Shown here piece by piece: positions 19,853 through 28,337 of a DNA stretch of 64,000 nucleotides. Source of the DNA: an uncultured Alphaproteobacteria bacterium (GTDB lineage Bacteria; Pseudomonadota; Alphaproteobacteria; Rhodobacterales; Rhodobacteraceae); the NCBI GenBank assembly GCA_913031285.1, contig CAJWEI010000001.1, positions 1 through 64,000 of the forward strand. The letters are read 5' to 3'. The notes below the pieces were generated by a model. That model ran no database searches. It worked only from the letters and a program-made list of their open reading frames with translations, and was not told the origin of the DNA. The translations under genes and the position numbers were made by a program. Numbering within the stretch: position 1 is the stretch's first letter; each line of letters starts with the position of its first letter.

Positions 19853-20452
19853 CTAGCTCTCCAAAGTTACGCCTGCAGCTATCATGGCAGAGCGCGCTGA
19901 GTCTAGCGATCCCCCAAGGTCGATGGCTTTTGTCAAGTTTTCTAAAACACGTGTTTTATATCCCAGTTTTGCTGCGTCTACGGCAGAGAAGTTGACGCAA
20001 AAGTCAGTTGCCAAGCCAACTAGATCGATGGCGGTTACACCTCTCGTATTGAGATAACCATGAAGCCCAGTCGGAGTCTTTTGGTCATTTTCAAAAAACG
20101 CAGAATAACTGTCTATTTCTGGATTATAACCTTTACGCACAATTAGATTAGCGGGATCTGTATTCAGGTCGGGATGAAAAGCGGCACCTTTTGTTCCTTG
20201 TATACAATGGTCTGGCCATAGAACCTGAGTCCCATAAGGCATCTCAAACGTTTCAAGGGGGGATTTGCCCTCTTGTGAACTTGCAAAAGAAGAATGACCC
20301 CCTGGATGCCAATCTTGAGTTAATGCAATAACTTCGTAATCATTCATTTTGTCATTTATGAGTGAAACTATGCTGTCGCCATCGACTACAGCCAAGGCAC
20401 CCCCAGGACAAAAGTCATTTTGAACATCTATTACAACAAGAGCGGTTTGCAC
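19853..20452 (-). CDS. pncA: Nicotinamidase
   Basis: Hydrolyses nicotinamide to nicotinate, feeding PncB. The 199-residue protein has the catalytic triad positions D9 (VVIDVQNDF), K107 (IVRKGYNPE) and C152 (LATDFCVNFSA), and metal ligands in TQDWHPGGH (D47, H49, H53). The start is GTG at 20452, with AAGGA eight bases upstream. It forms a two-gene NAD-salvage operon with pncB. Confidence 0.95.
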   Translation of the reverse strand: MQTALVVIDVQNDFCPGGALAVVDGDSIVSLINDKMNDYEVIALTQDWHPGGHSSFASSQEGKSPLETFEMPYGTQVLWPDHCIQGTKGAAFHPDLNTDPANLIVRKGYNPEIDSYSAFFENDQKTPTGLHGYLNTRGVTAIDLVGLATDFCVNFSAVDAAKLGYKTRVLENLTKAIDLGGSLDSARSAMIAAGVTLES

Positions 20453-20683
20453 AAAATATATCCTTGAGTTTTTCTGCCTACAATTTTGTCGTGAACTTCG
20501 TCTTAGTGCAAGCGCAATTCAGACTGGATTTCAGTGATCTTGCCGTCAATAGTCGATGCAAACGGCCGTTCAATGTTGTATCTGTATTTTGTTGTTGATA
20601 GTAAACTTATCAAATTGGTCACTAAAAGATGAATTATTATAGCTTAAAAAGTCGAATATGATGCGTCCGCGGTTTGAATTGCC

Positions 20684-22864
20684 ATGTCTGAAAAACAGCG
20701 GTTGACTCATAAGGAAATTGATCTTCAGTGTCGGCTAAGTTTAAGCCGGACCGCAGCATTTGTAATACTTTATTTTGCTTTAACATGGTTCGCTTTATTA
20801 TGGTGCATTGGCGATCGCGCTGGGATGTTTGCTTCTGGGTTTATAGCTTTAATATGTGTGGTAAATTTAACTATATTGAAGTTTTATCAAAATATTCTTG
20901 CCCGATCTGTTTGGCTTCTGAGCGCGACTATATCTACGGTTGTTGGCCTAGTCTTTACAGTTCCAACAACTGATGTGGATTTGTTATTTCTTCCCATATT
21001 GGCCATTCCATTTCTATCGTTTTCTTGGAAATTTGAGCGGGTAATTCTTATAGTCTTTTTGGTGATCCCGGTAATTTCTTGGCTAGTGGTGGCCAACTAC
21101 GATGTGATTGGAACGGCTGATGTTTTATTTGGTGCGCCGCTGCTTAATTCAGCACTTAATATTGATATAGCAAATTTTGGCCTGAGGTTGACCGTCGCAT
21201 TACTTTTCTGTGCTTTGCTGTACTACTTCATAAAGTTGACTTCTGAAACTGAAAGCGAACTTTATTGGGCCGGTATTAAATCCGAAAATTCGACAAGAGC
21301 TAAAGGTGACTTCTTAGCTAATATGAGCCATGAAATCCGAACGCCGATGAGTGGCATCATTGGGATGGTAGAAGTCATCGATACGTTAGATAATTCTGAC
21401 GAACAAAAAAAGATGACGTCAATAATACGAAATGCAGCCTTTTCACTTTTGCAAATTATAAATAATATTCTTGATTTCAGTAAGATAGATGCTGGCAAAA
21501 TGATCATAGAGAAAACTAAAACTGACCTACTGTCTGTTATTGAGGATGTCGTGATTACACAACAGCAGTTCTCTGATGATTGTGGCGTTAAACTGATTAT
21601 GTCAATCGATCCAAAGGTGCCCAGATGGGTGCTTGCGGATGCTGGTCGCCTGACACAGGTCTTGCTGAATGTTCTAAGTAACACGATCAACTTCTCCAAC
21701 GCTGATCTCACCGGGAAGAATGGCGTGGCAAATTTTTCTGTTGAAAAAGAGGAAAATAACTTTGTGAAATTCAAAATTCAAGATCAGTGCATAGGCATGT
21801 CTGAAGATGTACTTAAAGCTTTAAATCAGCCAGTCATGCACGGTGTGGCGTCAAGAACAGGGAGGGTTAACGGCACCGCTCTGGAAATGGCGATTGCTCA
21901 GAAGCTGGTCGAACAAATGAATGGGAAAATTTCCACTGAAAGTGAAGAGGGTCAGGGCACAACTGTAACCATTAATCTTCCGCTGCCAGAGGCTGATAGC
22001 GATGTCGAAAAAATTGATTTGAGCGGGCTGACCGTGGAATTGATAACTGAAGAAGGCGGGTTTGAAAATTTGACATTGGCTAAGACTCTGGAATCAATGG
22101 GCTTGTCGGTTTCTGAGACAAGGGCTTCAAACTCGCTCGACAACTATGCCCCTCCAAAAAGTGATGAGATAATCTATATTTTACAGCCGCATAATCAGAC
22201 CACAGCAGAGATTTGGCAGAAAAAGCTTCATGCTGACATAAAGGGCGCAAAATTAATTGTGCTTTCAGCTAATAGGTCGGATCATATGGGACAATTAATG
22301 CCGGATGTTTTCCGTATACAAATGTTCCCACTGCTCCCGTCAGATTTGAGAAAAGCTCTTGGTGTTCTGGCTGGTCTTCGAGCCCCAGATGTTCAAAATA
22401 AACAAAAAATTCTGAATGCCATCGCTTTAGATGGTGAAATTTCTATGCGCAGTGATAAGACAATTCTGCTTGTTGAAGATAATGCGGTCAATCGAATCGT
22501 CTTGTTACAACAACTGAAAATACTTGGATTTAGGGCGGATTTTGCCAAAAACGGGAAAGATGGATTTGATAAATGGGCCGCTGGAGATTATGATATAGTC
22601 CTATTAGATTGCCAAATGCCATTGGTGGATGGTTTCGAAATGGCTGCTATGATTAGATGCCGGGAGGAGGAAAAAAATTCTGGCCGAACGCCATTAATTG
22701 CAATTACTGCAAATGCCTCAAAAGGAGATACTGAAAAATGTCTAGCAAGCGGCATGGATTACTATATTTCCAAGCCGGTAGAAATTAAAGATTTAGAAGT
22801 GACCCTACAGACCATACTAGAAATTAAAGCAGATTCTTATAACACTGGCGCAGGCGTTTTATAA
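20684..22864 (+). CDS. Hybrid sensor histidine kinase with degenerate ATP-binding motifs
   Basis: A 726-residue membrane protein. Residues 1-185 hold about six membrane segments and no recognised periplasmic sensor. HisKA follows with phospho-accepting H216 in NMSHEIRTPMSG. In the ATPase domain (about 315-435) the N box is kept (N333 in LLNVLSNTINF), but the G1 box reads DQCIG (367-371) instead of DxGxG and the G2 box GTALEM (397-402) instead of GTGLGL. A diverged receiver-like stretch lies at about 448-565. A complete receiver at 592-715 has D598/599-type acidic residues and phospho-acceptor D642 (LLDCQMPLVDG). No response regulator is adjacent. Kinase activity is doubtful; phosphatase or receiver output remains possible. 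Confidence 0.85.
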   Translation: MSEKQRLTHKEIDLQCRLSLSRTAAFVILYFALTWFALLWCIGDRAGMFASGFIALICVVNLTILKFYQNILARSVWLLSATISTVVGLVFTVPTTDVDLLFLPILAIPFLSFSWKFERVILIVFLVIPVISWLVVANYDVIGTADVLFGAPLLNSALNIDIANFGLRLTVALLFCALLYYFIKLTSETESELYWAGIKSENSTRAKGDFLANMSHEIRTPMSGIIGMVEVIDTLDNSDEQKKMTSIIRNAAFSLLQIINNILDFSKIDAGKMIIEKTKTDLLSVIEDVVITQQQFSDDCGVKLIMSIDPKVPRWVLADAGRLTQVLLNVLSNTINFSNADLTGKNGVANFSVEKEENNFVKFKIQDQCIGMSEDVLKALNQPVMHGVASRTGRVNGTALEMAIAQKLVEQMNGKISTESEEGQGTTVTINLPLPEADSDVEKIDLSGLTVELITEEGGFENLTLAKTLESMGLSVSETRASNSLDNYAPPKSDEIIYILQPHNQTTAEIWQKKLHADIKGAKLIVLSANRSDHMGQLMPDVFRIQMFPLLPSDLRKALGVLAGLRAPDVQNKQKILNAIALDGEISMRSDKTILLVEDNAVNRIVLLQQLKILGFRADFAKNGKDGFDKWAAGDYDIVLLDCQMPLVDGFEMAAMIRCREEEKNSGRTPLIAITANASKGDTEKCLASGMDYYISKPVEIKDLEVTLQTILEIKADSYNTGAGVL

Positions 22865-23239
22865 AAACTCACCGAACCTTTCTCGTTCTATTTTTGATCG
22901 AACACCAAAAAAAGCGTCAGATAGAGGATAGTTTTTATTTTTAAAAAATTAAATTAGTTTACCGTGGCGGCAGTGATCCAATTACCAGCATATGATCCTG
23001 CGGGTACTTCTTTGACTATGACTGCTGGCGTTATAACCGGTTCTTCCATACCGTCGGGATTTTCTGTGCTTCTTAGATCTGCAACCGTTAATAGAAGAAC
23101 GAGGTTTTAATATTTCTTCTTTATTATATGCGATAATTACTTACAGTTATATAGGTAAGCTCAATTAAAGTGAGTATGTGATACTCAAGTATAGTTACGG
23201 CCTGGAATATAGGCTTAATCTGATATAGAAGATTTGCTC
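22865..23239. other. Gap with a short minus-strand protein-like remnant
   Basis: On the minus strand a frame is open from 23106 to the stop at 22954 (about 50 codons). It reads as a hydrophobic stretch LVLLLTVAD followed by a polar tail ending GNWITAATVN. The only ATG (23049) has no ribosome-binding site, and an in-frame stop lies just upstream. It looks like the 3' end of a lost gene. The rest of the gap is AT-rich with nothing recognisable. Confidence 0.35.
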
Positions 23240-23830
23240 TTAAATTATTAATACTTGGGTCCCTACTTTAGCTAGTTTGAATAGTTCAGATATATGTTCG
23301 TTGTAGAGCCCTATACAACCGTTAGATGATCTACGGCCAATTTTGCGTGTGTCATGAGTGCCATGAATACGATAAAATCTCCAGCTAAGATAAAGCGCAT
23401 GAGTTCCAAGTGGATTATCTGGACCGGGGCCTATAAAACTAGGCCACTCTGGATTACGCTCTAGCATAGAGGGTGTTGGTCGCCAGCTTGGACCAACAAT
23501 CTTTTGCGTAACCTGAGTTCTTCCCCGTCTGGTCAACTCTTCACTTAAAGGCACACTCGACGGGAATAGCTTGTATATGGTTTCATCTTCTGACCAATAA
23601 TGCAAAGCTCTAGAAGAAATATCGACTAAGATTGCACCATTATTTAAATTAGAAAAATATGACGTCCACTCAAGCGCCCGGAAGCTGGAAACATTGTGAC
23701 GCACAGTATTGGAGACTTCGCTTTCAAATTCAGTGGCAGCAGCTTCGGTTACATCTGTTTGTGCCATGCCTGGCAAAGCCAGCATAGAAATCCCAGTTGT
23801 GATAAAATGGCGCCGTGTTTGCCAGATCAT
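23240..23830 (-). CDS. L,D-transpeptidase (YkuD domain), probably exported
   Basis: A 196-residue protein with an N-terminal segment resembling a Tat or Sec signal (TRRHFITTGISMLALPGMAQ). The YkuD catalytic motif is present: HGTHD followed by SSNGCIGLYN with C172 as nucleophile. Such enzymes make 3-3 peptidoglycan cross-links or anchor proteins to the wall. The ATG has a CGGAG ribosome-binding site. It is encoded divergently from a CAP-domain lipoprotein, with a second L,D-transpeptidase beyond that. Confidence 0.88.
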   Translation of the reverse strand: MIWQTRRHFITTGISMLALPGMAQTDVTEAAATEFESEVSNTVRHNVSSFRALEWTSYFSNLNNGAILVDISSRALHYWSEDETIYKLFPSSVPLSEELTRRGRTQVTQKIVGPSWRPTPSMLERNPEWPSFIGPGPDNPLGTHALYLSWRFYRIHGTHDTRKIGRRSSNGCIGLYNEHISELFKLAKVGTQVLII

Positions 23831-23997
23831 ATAATGCTCCGATAAATTAAATATACTAAACTCACGCTATAAAATAGTGCAGCAATGTCTCAATCTCTAT
23901 TTAAACCCATGTTACCGCATTATAATCTAGCAATCATAGTTTGATTGGGAACCCTCAACAATATAACATCTTAGTTGAAAAATCGTTTGAGGGAAAG

Positions 23998-24540
23998 ATG
24001 CTGAAATTATCTTATAAGATTTTGATGGTAGTTATGCTTTTGGCGTCTTGCTCTTCAGATCTGTCAACTATGGGGCCAGATGGAAAACCTCTACCTAAGA
24101 TCTATAGACTATCCATGCAAAAAACTGCGGAAGTGCAGTTTAGGATGCTTGATGCCGTAAATGCTCTTCGCAGCTCGTCTGGGGTGGGCGAGGTGAGTTT
24201 GAATTCCAGATTAAATGCTGCGGCGGCGACCCATTCGCGGGACATGTACATTCAGAATCGGCCTTGGCACTTTGGTTCGGATGGGTCATCGCCTCTCGAT
24301 CGTGTTAGGCGTGTTGGGTATTTGGGACAACTCTCTGGTGAGGTTATCTCTGAAACCTATGAAACAGAATTAGAAACTTTGTCGGCTTGGGTAAAAAATG
24401 AAAACACGCGTCGCGTACTGCTTGATTCCAACGCCAAGGAATTGGGTTTTTCCTGGCACCAAGAAACAAGTGGTAAAATCTGGTGGGTGCTGGTTCTTGG
24501 TGAAAATTCCCTTAGTGACGAGGTGTCTAGGGTCGAATAA
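23998..24540 (+). CDS. CAP/SCP-domain lipoprotein
   Basis: A 180-residue protein starting at the ATG at 23998 (GAGGGAAAG upstream); the frame extends further 5' without conserved sequence. The signal peptide ends in the lipobox LLASC (Cys at about 18). Residues 45-170 resemble the bacterial CAP (SCP/PR-1) domain: LDAVNALRSSSGV, LNAAAATHSRDM, NRPWHFGSDGSSPLDRVRRVGY and ISETY. The substrate of bacterial CAP proteins is generally unknown. Its last 14 bases overlap the end of the convergent L,D-transpeptidase gene. Confidence 0.82.
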   Translation: MLKLSYKILMVVMLLASCSSDLSTMGPDGKPLPKIYRLSMQKTAEVQFRMLDAVNALRSSSGVGEVSLNSRLNAAAATHSRDMYIQNRPWHFGSDGSSPLDRVRRVGYLGQLSGEVISETYETELETLSAWVKNENTRRVLLDSNAKELGFSWHQETSGKIWWVLVLGENSLSDEVSRVE

Positions 24541-25045
24541 AAATTGGTGTCCCAATATTCACTGCAGCATATATTTCCCTCATGTCTTTGTTGCGCAGTG
24601 CAATGCACCCTTCAGTCCAATCTCGAGTAAAATAATGAGGTTTGCTGTCTTCGCCGTGTATGAAAATATCACCGCCTGCAGACTTTCCGAAAGATTTGGC
24701 TTCGGCCAAGTCCCTCTTGTTTGGATAGGAAATACCCAACGATAAAAAGAAACGGCTTTTGGGGTTCTTGCGATTGATATAATACATACCCTCGGGCGTT
24801 TTGCCGTCGCCACTAATCTTTTTATCGCCTATTGGATCAAAACCAAGCCCGACACGATAATCCTTAATCATCTCTTTGCCGCTAAAGAGATATAATTTTC
24901 TGGCGCTTTTAATTACGACTAGACTGGTGATTGCGGGAGAACTGTAACCCGAGGAATTTCTGGATGTACTGAAAAGATTAAATTGCATGCAACCGCTAAG
25001 GACGCAAAGCAATAAAACCATTAAAACTGAACGAAGGTAAAACAT
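24527..25045 (-). CDS. L,D-transpeptidase lipoprotein (YkuD family)
   Basis: A 172-residue lipoprotein with lipobox VLSGC (Cys at about 19). The catalytic domain shows GDGKTPEGMYYI, FIHG and the nucleophile motif DWTEGCIALRN with C147. It resembles ErfK/YafK-type enzymes, which act on peptidoglycan or release lipoprotein cross-links. The gene is convergent with, and overlaps, the CAP lipoprotein gene. It differs clearly from the transpeptidase at 23240-23830, so the two are not a recent duplication. Confidence 0.88.
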   Translation of the reverse strand: MFYLRSVLMVLLLCVLSGCMQFNLFSTSRNSSGYSSPAITSLVVIKSARKLYLFSGKEMIKDYRVGLGFDPIGDKKISGDGKTPEGMYYINRKNPKSRFFLSLGISYPNKRDLAEAKSFGKSAGGDIFIHGEDSKPHYFTRDWTEGCIALRNKDMREIYAAVNIGTPIFIRP

Positions 25046-25229
25046 ATAGACTGCTCATTTTTTTATTTTAGTGGAAAATTTGACACTTCAAGATAAGTAC
25101 TTGGTTTAAATATTGCTCTTTTTGGAGTAACTGGGAAAATAACATCAGGCAACTTAATAAAATAGTTAAACTTGGTTTGAGATAGTTTGATAGGATTTAG
25201 ACCCGCCTATATCTAATATTTAACCTTTA

Positions 25230-26444
25230 TCATTTGAAGAAACTGCCGACCAGCTCTATATGAGAGGACCACCGGAATTGATCGACTGTTTGTACAAACT
25301 GCAGGTCATAGCCATTTGTAGTAAGAGTGGCAGCATCGCGTGCAAAGCTAACCGGATTGCATGAAACATATGCAATCATTTTGATATTGCTTTTGCTAAG
25401 AGCGGCGATCTGTGCATCTGCACCTGCGCGGGGTGGGTCAATAATGGCTGCGTCAAATTTATCCAATTCATCTGGCAGAAGAGGGTGGCAAATTAGGTCG
25501 CGGGTCTCATGGGTCACTTTTTTCAAACCAAGTGCGTGTCTCCAGCCTTTGTCTAAAGCAGCCATCATATCTTTATTACCTTCAACGGCGTGAACTTCTG
25601 TAGTTTCTGCAAGCGGCAGGGAAAAAGTACCGCTACCGCTGAACAGATCAACCACTCGTTTTGCACCTTTAAGTATTTTTTTTACAGTTTTCAGCAGGTC
25701 TTCCTGTCCTTCTGTCGTCGCTTGAAGAAAGCTACCCGGTGGTGGAAAGACTGTTGCTGTACCAAATTTTTGCGAGGGCGCATGACGTACGGCGATTATT
25801 TCTTTATTCCAAGTTAACCGTGCCAACTGATATGCTTCAGTCTGCTGTGCAAGGCTGGCATGCATAGGCCCATCAAGCTGCTTTCCGCCTTCTATGGCAA
25901 TGTCAAGGCCAACCTGCGAAGTAGTTACCTGAGCCCTTAGTTCGCCTTTTCGGCTTATCCCGAAAATGGCAAAAGCCTCGATAATTGGTAAGGCTGCGAG
26001 AAGATCAGCATTAAGTAGCTGGCAATTTGAAATTTTGACAATGACGCCAGAGCCTCTTGCATGGAAACCTGCCAAGGCGCCTTTCTTAGTGCGCCGTGCG
26101 GAAAACGTCGCCCGGCGTCGCGATGCGATTGGCGAAGTTAGGCAGGTGCGCAGCTTAGTTAAAATTCCGTGCGCGGCGAGCGCTTGTGCGACTATTGCGA
26201 CTTTCCAGCCAGAAACAAATTCATCAGACGCATGTTGTAACTGGCAACCGCCACAGGTTTTGAAATGGGTGCAAGGAGGGCGTACGCGGTCAGAGGACGG
26301 TTCAATAATCTTGATTTGTTCAAGTGACTTGGCATTTTTTATCCCACGTATGATTTCGCCGGGCAGGGTGAGAGGAGCGTAATATCCGCCCTCTGTGATT
26401 CCGTTGCCATGATGACCGAGGCGCATGATGTTAAATTCTTCCAT
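25230..26444 (-). CDS. 23S rRNA (uracil-5-)-methyltransferase-like protein (RumA/TrmA family)
   Basis: A 404-residue SAM-dependent RNA methyltransferase. The N-terminal iron-sulphur cysteines are C58, C64, C67 (CTHFKTCGGC) and C141. The SAM-binding motif is VVDLFSGSGTFSLPLA; IIDPPRAG and the nucleophile C362 in YVSCNPVSFARD complete the active site. The family forms 5-methyluridine in 23S rRNA (RlmC/RlmD) or tRNA (TrmA); the cluster cysteines favour the rRNA enzymes. The start gives the usual MEEFNIMRLGHHGNG segment, although no good ribosome-binding site precedes it. Confidence 0.88.
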   Translation of the reverse strand: MEEFNIMRLGHHGNGITEGGYYAPLTLPGEIIRGIKNAKSLEQIKIIEPSSDRVRPPCTHFKTCGGCQLQHASDEFVSGWKVAIVAQALAAHGILTKLRTCLTSPIASRRRATFSARRTKKGALAGFHARGSGVIVKISNCQLLNADLLAALPIIEAFAIFGISRKGELRAQVTTSQVGLDIAIEGGKQLDGPMHASLAQQTEAYQLARLTWNKEIIAVRHAPSQKFGTATVFPPPGSFLQATTEGQEDLLKTVKKILKGAKRVVDLFSGSGTFSLPLAETTEVHAVEGNKDMMAALDKGWRHALGLKKVTHETRDLICHPLLPDELDKFDAAIIDPPRAGADAQIAALSKSNIKMIAYVSCNPVSFARDAATLTTNGYDLQFVQTVDQFRWSSHIELVGSFFK

Positions 26445-26492
26445 AGGAGAGGTCTAAAGAATGTTTGCCAGATTATAAATAGCTTTTGACAT

Positions 26493-28337
26493 CTATTCTG
26501 CTGCCTTAACATCGATAAAACCGCCTGACTGGCGGTTCCAGAATCTTGCATAAAGCCCATCTTGGGCTAAAAGCTTTTTATGGCTACCTTCCTCGGCGAT
26601 CTGACCCTTATCCATGACTAAAATGCGATCCATTCGTGCAATGGTGGACAGGCGATGAGCAATGGCGAGGACAGTTTTACCTTGCATTACTCGTTCAAGG
26701 GCCATTTGGATCGAAGCTTCTACTTCGCTATCCAGCGCGCTTGTAGCCTCATCCAGCACTAAAATAGGTGCATCTTTCAATATGGCACGGGCAAGCGCAA
26801 TGCGCTGGCGTTGGCCCCCGGACAGTTTAACCCCGCGCTCGCCAAGATGCGCGTCATATCCAGTCCGTCCCTTGCTATCAATGAGGTCATGAATAAATTT
26901 ATGCGCCTCTGCCTTTTGGGCGGCTGCGATCATTTCTATTTCACTGGCCTCAGGCCGTCCATAAAGGATATTATCACGAGCAGAGCGATTGAACATTGAT
27001 GTCTCTTGCGTGACCATGCCGATGTGGTCGCGCAGACTGTCTTGGGTGACGTGGCCGATATTTTGACCGTTAATGGTCACGCTACCACTTTCGGCATCGT
27101 GCAGGCGCAAAAGCAGAGAGACAAGCGTTGATTTACCTGCGCCTGAGGCTCCCACGATACCAAGCTTTTCTCCCGGATTTATCGTAAGCGAGACATTTGT
27201 AATGCCACCAGTCTTGCGTCCATAAGCAAAGGTGAGTTTTTCAAAACGTATCTGGGCTGTATCGATCTCTAGGACTCGTGCATTTTCTGCATCAGTCAGC
27301 AAATGTGGTGGGGTCAGCGTGTGCATTGCGTCTTCGACTTCTCCAAGATTAGTGTAAATGGTTATCAACGAAAAGCTGACCCAGCCAGCCATCATCATCA
27401 GACGCATAGCGACTGACCCTGCTGCGACAACTGCTCCAGGAGTACTGTTTCCAGTTGCCCAGAGCGCAATTGTAGAGCCAGTGACGGCGATGAAAATAAC
27501 GCCAGAATAAATCAAAAGGTAGGTTCTAAAGCGCGTAAGGCTTTTGCCGTACTCAACCGAGGTGTTACGCAAGTGGTCGAACGCTTCTAAGGCCGCTCTA
27601 TCTTCGTGGCGAGAATTGGCAAAAAGCTTTACAATGCTGATATTGCTCACTGTATCGACAATCTGACCCGTTACTGAGGCCTGCGCATTTGCCTTTTCTG
27701 CTGAGGTTAATCTGATGCGTGGGAGAAAAAAACGCATTAGGCCATAAAATCCTGTAAACCATATTCCGACGACGAGGCCGATGCGCCAATCTATGCTGCT
27801 TATAATTAAAATTGCTGCAATAACTGAGGCAATTGCAAAAAGCACAGTATGAAGAAACTCTACAACTACATCTGTCAAGGCCGATGCGGCCTGAACTTCT
27901 TTTTGTGCTATCCGGCCGGCAAAATCATTGTCAAAAAAGCTGGTTGACTGGCCCAAGGTCCAGCGGTGTAAACGCGTCGCAATTAATTTACGCAGGTTAG
28001 GGCCAACGATAACAGATTGCGCGTAGGCTGAGCCAATGAAAAATATTGGCCGGACAATTAAAATAAATGCGCAAGCTGTGATCAGAAAAAAACCCTGTTC
28101 GGCAAATAGTTGATGCGGGCCAGTCTCTAAAACGACATCAAGGACAATACCCAGCAATGCTGCTGTCAACATTTCGACAACCCCAGAGATAATACTGGCA
28201 AAAGCGGCTAGCGCCAACACAAAATAGCTCCCCATTAGGCACCAATTTATAAAAGGCGTAAGTACCTGCGGTGGTGGTCCTTTGGCCGGATTATGAGTGC
28301 TCAGCCAGTTTTGAGGGGGTTGAAGGTTAGGCCACAT
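26493..28337 (-). CDS. ABC exporter, fused permease and ATPase (second of a pair)
   Basis: A 614-residue half-transporter: six membrane segments in about residues 35-310, then an ATPase with Walker A (VGASGAGKST), signature LSGGQRQRIALARA, Walker B ILVLDEATSALD and switch histidine (LAIAHRLST). The frame extends to 28388, but the ATG at 28337 fits better: it overlaps the upstream gene by 11 bases. The two exporters are similar in sequence and probably act as a heterodimer. The substrate is unknown; MsbA-like lipid or multidrug export is possible. Confidence 0.9.
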   Translation of the reverse strand: MWPNLQPPQNWLSTHNPAKGPPPQVLTPFINWCLMGSYFVLALAAFASIISGVVEMLTAALLGIVLDVVLETGPHQLFAEQGFFLITACAFILIVRPIFFIGSAYAQSVIVGPNLRKLIATRLHRWTLGQSTSFFDNDFAGRIAQKEVQAASALTDVVVEFLHTVLFAIASVIAAILIISSIDWRIGLVVGIWFTGFYGLMRFFLPRIRLTSAEKANAQASVTGQIVDTVSNISIVKLFANSRHEDRAALEAFDHLRNTSVEYGKSLTRFRTYLLIYSGVIFIAVTGSTIALWATGNSTPGAVVAAGSVAMRLMMMAGWVSFSLITIYTNLGEVEDAMHTLTPPHLLTDAENARVLEIDTAQIRFEKLTFAYGRKTGGITNVSLTINPGEKLGIVGASGAGKSTLVSLLLRLHDAESGSVTINGQNIGHVTQDSLRDHIGMVTQETSMFNRSARDNILYGRPEASEIEMIAAAQKAEAHKFIHDLIDSKGRTGYDAHLGERGVKLSGGQRQRIALARAILKDAPILVLDEATSALDSEVEASIQMALERVMQGKTVLAIAHRLSTIARMDRILVMDKGQIAEEGSHKKLLAQDGLYARFWNRQSGGFIDVKAAE

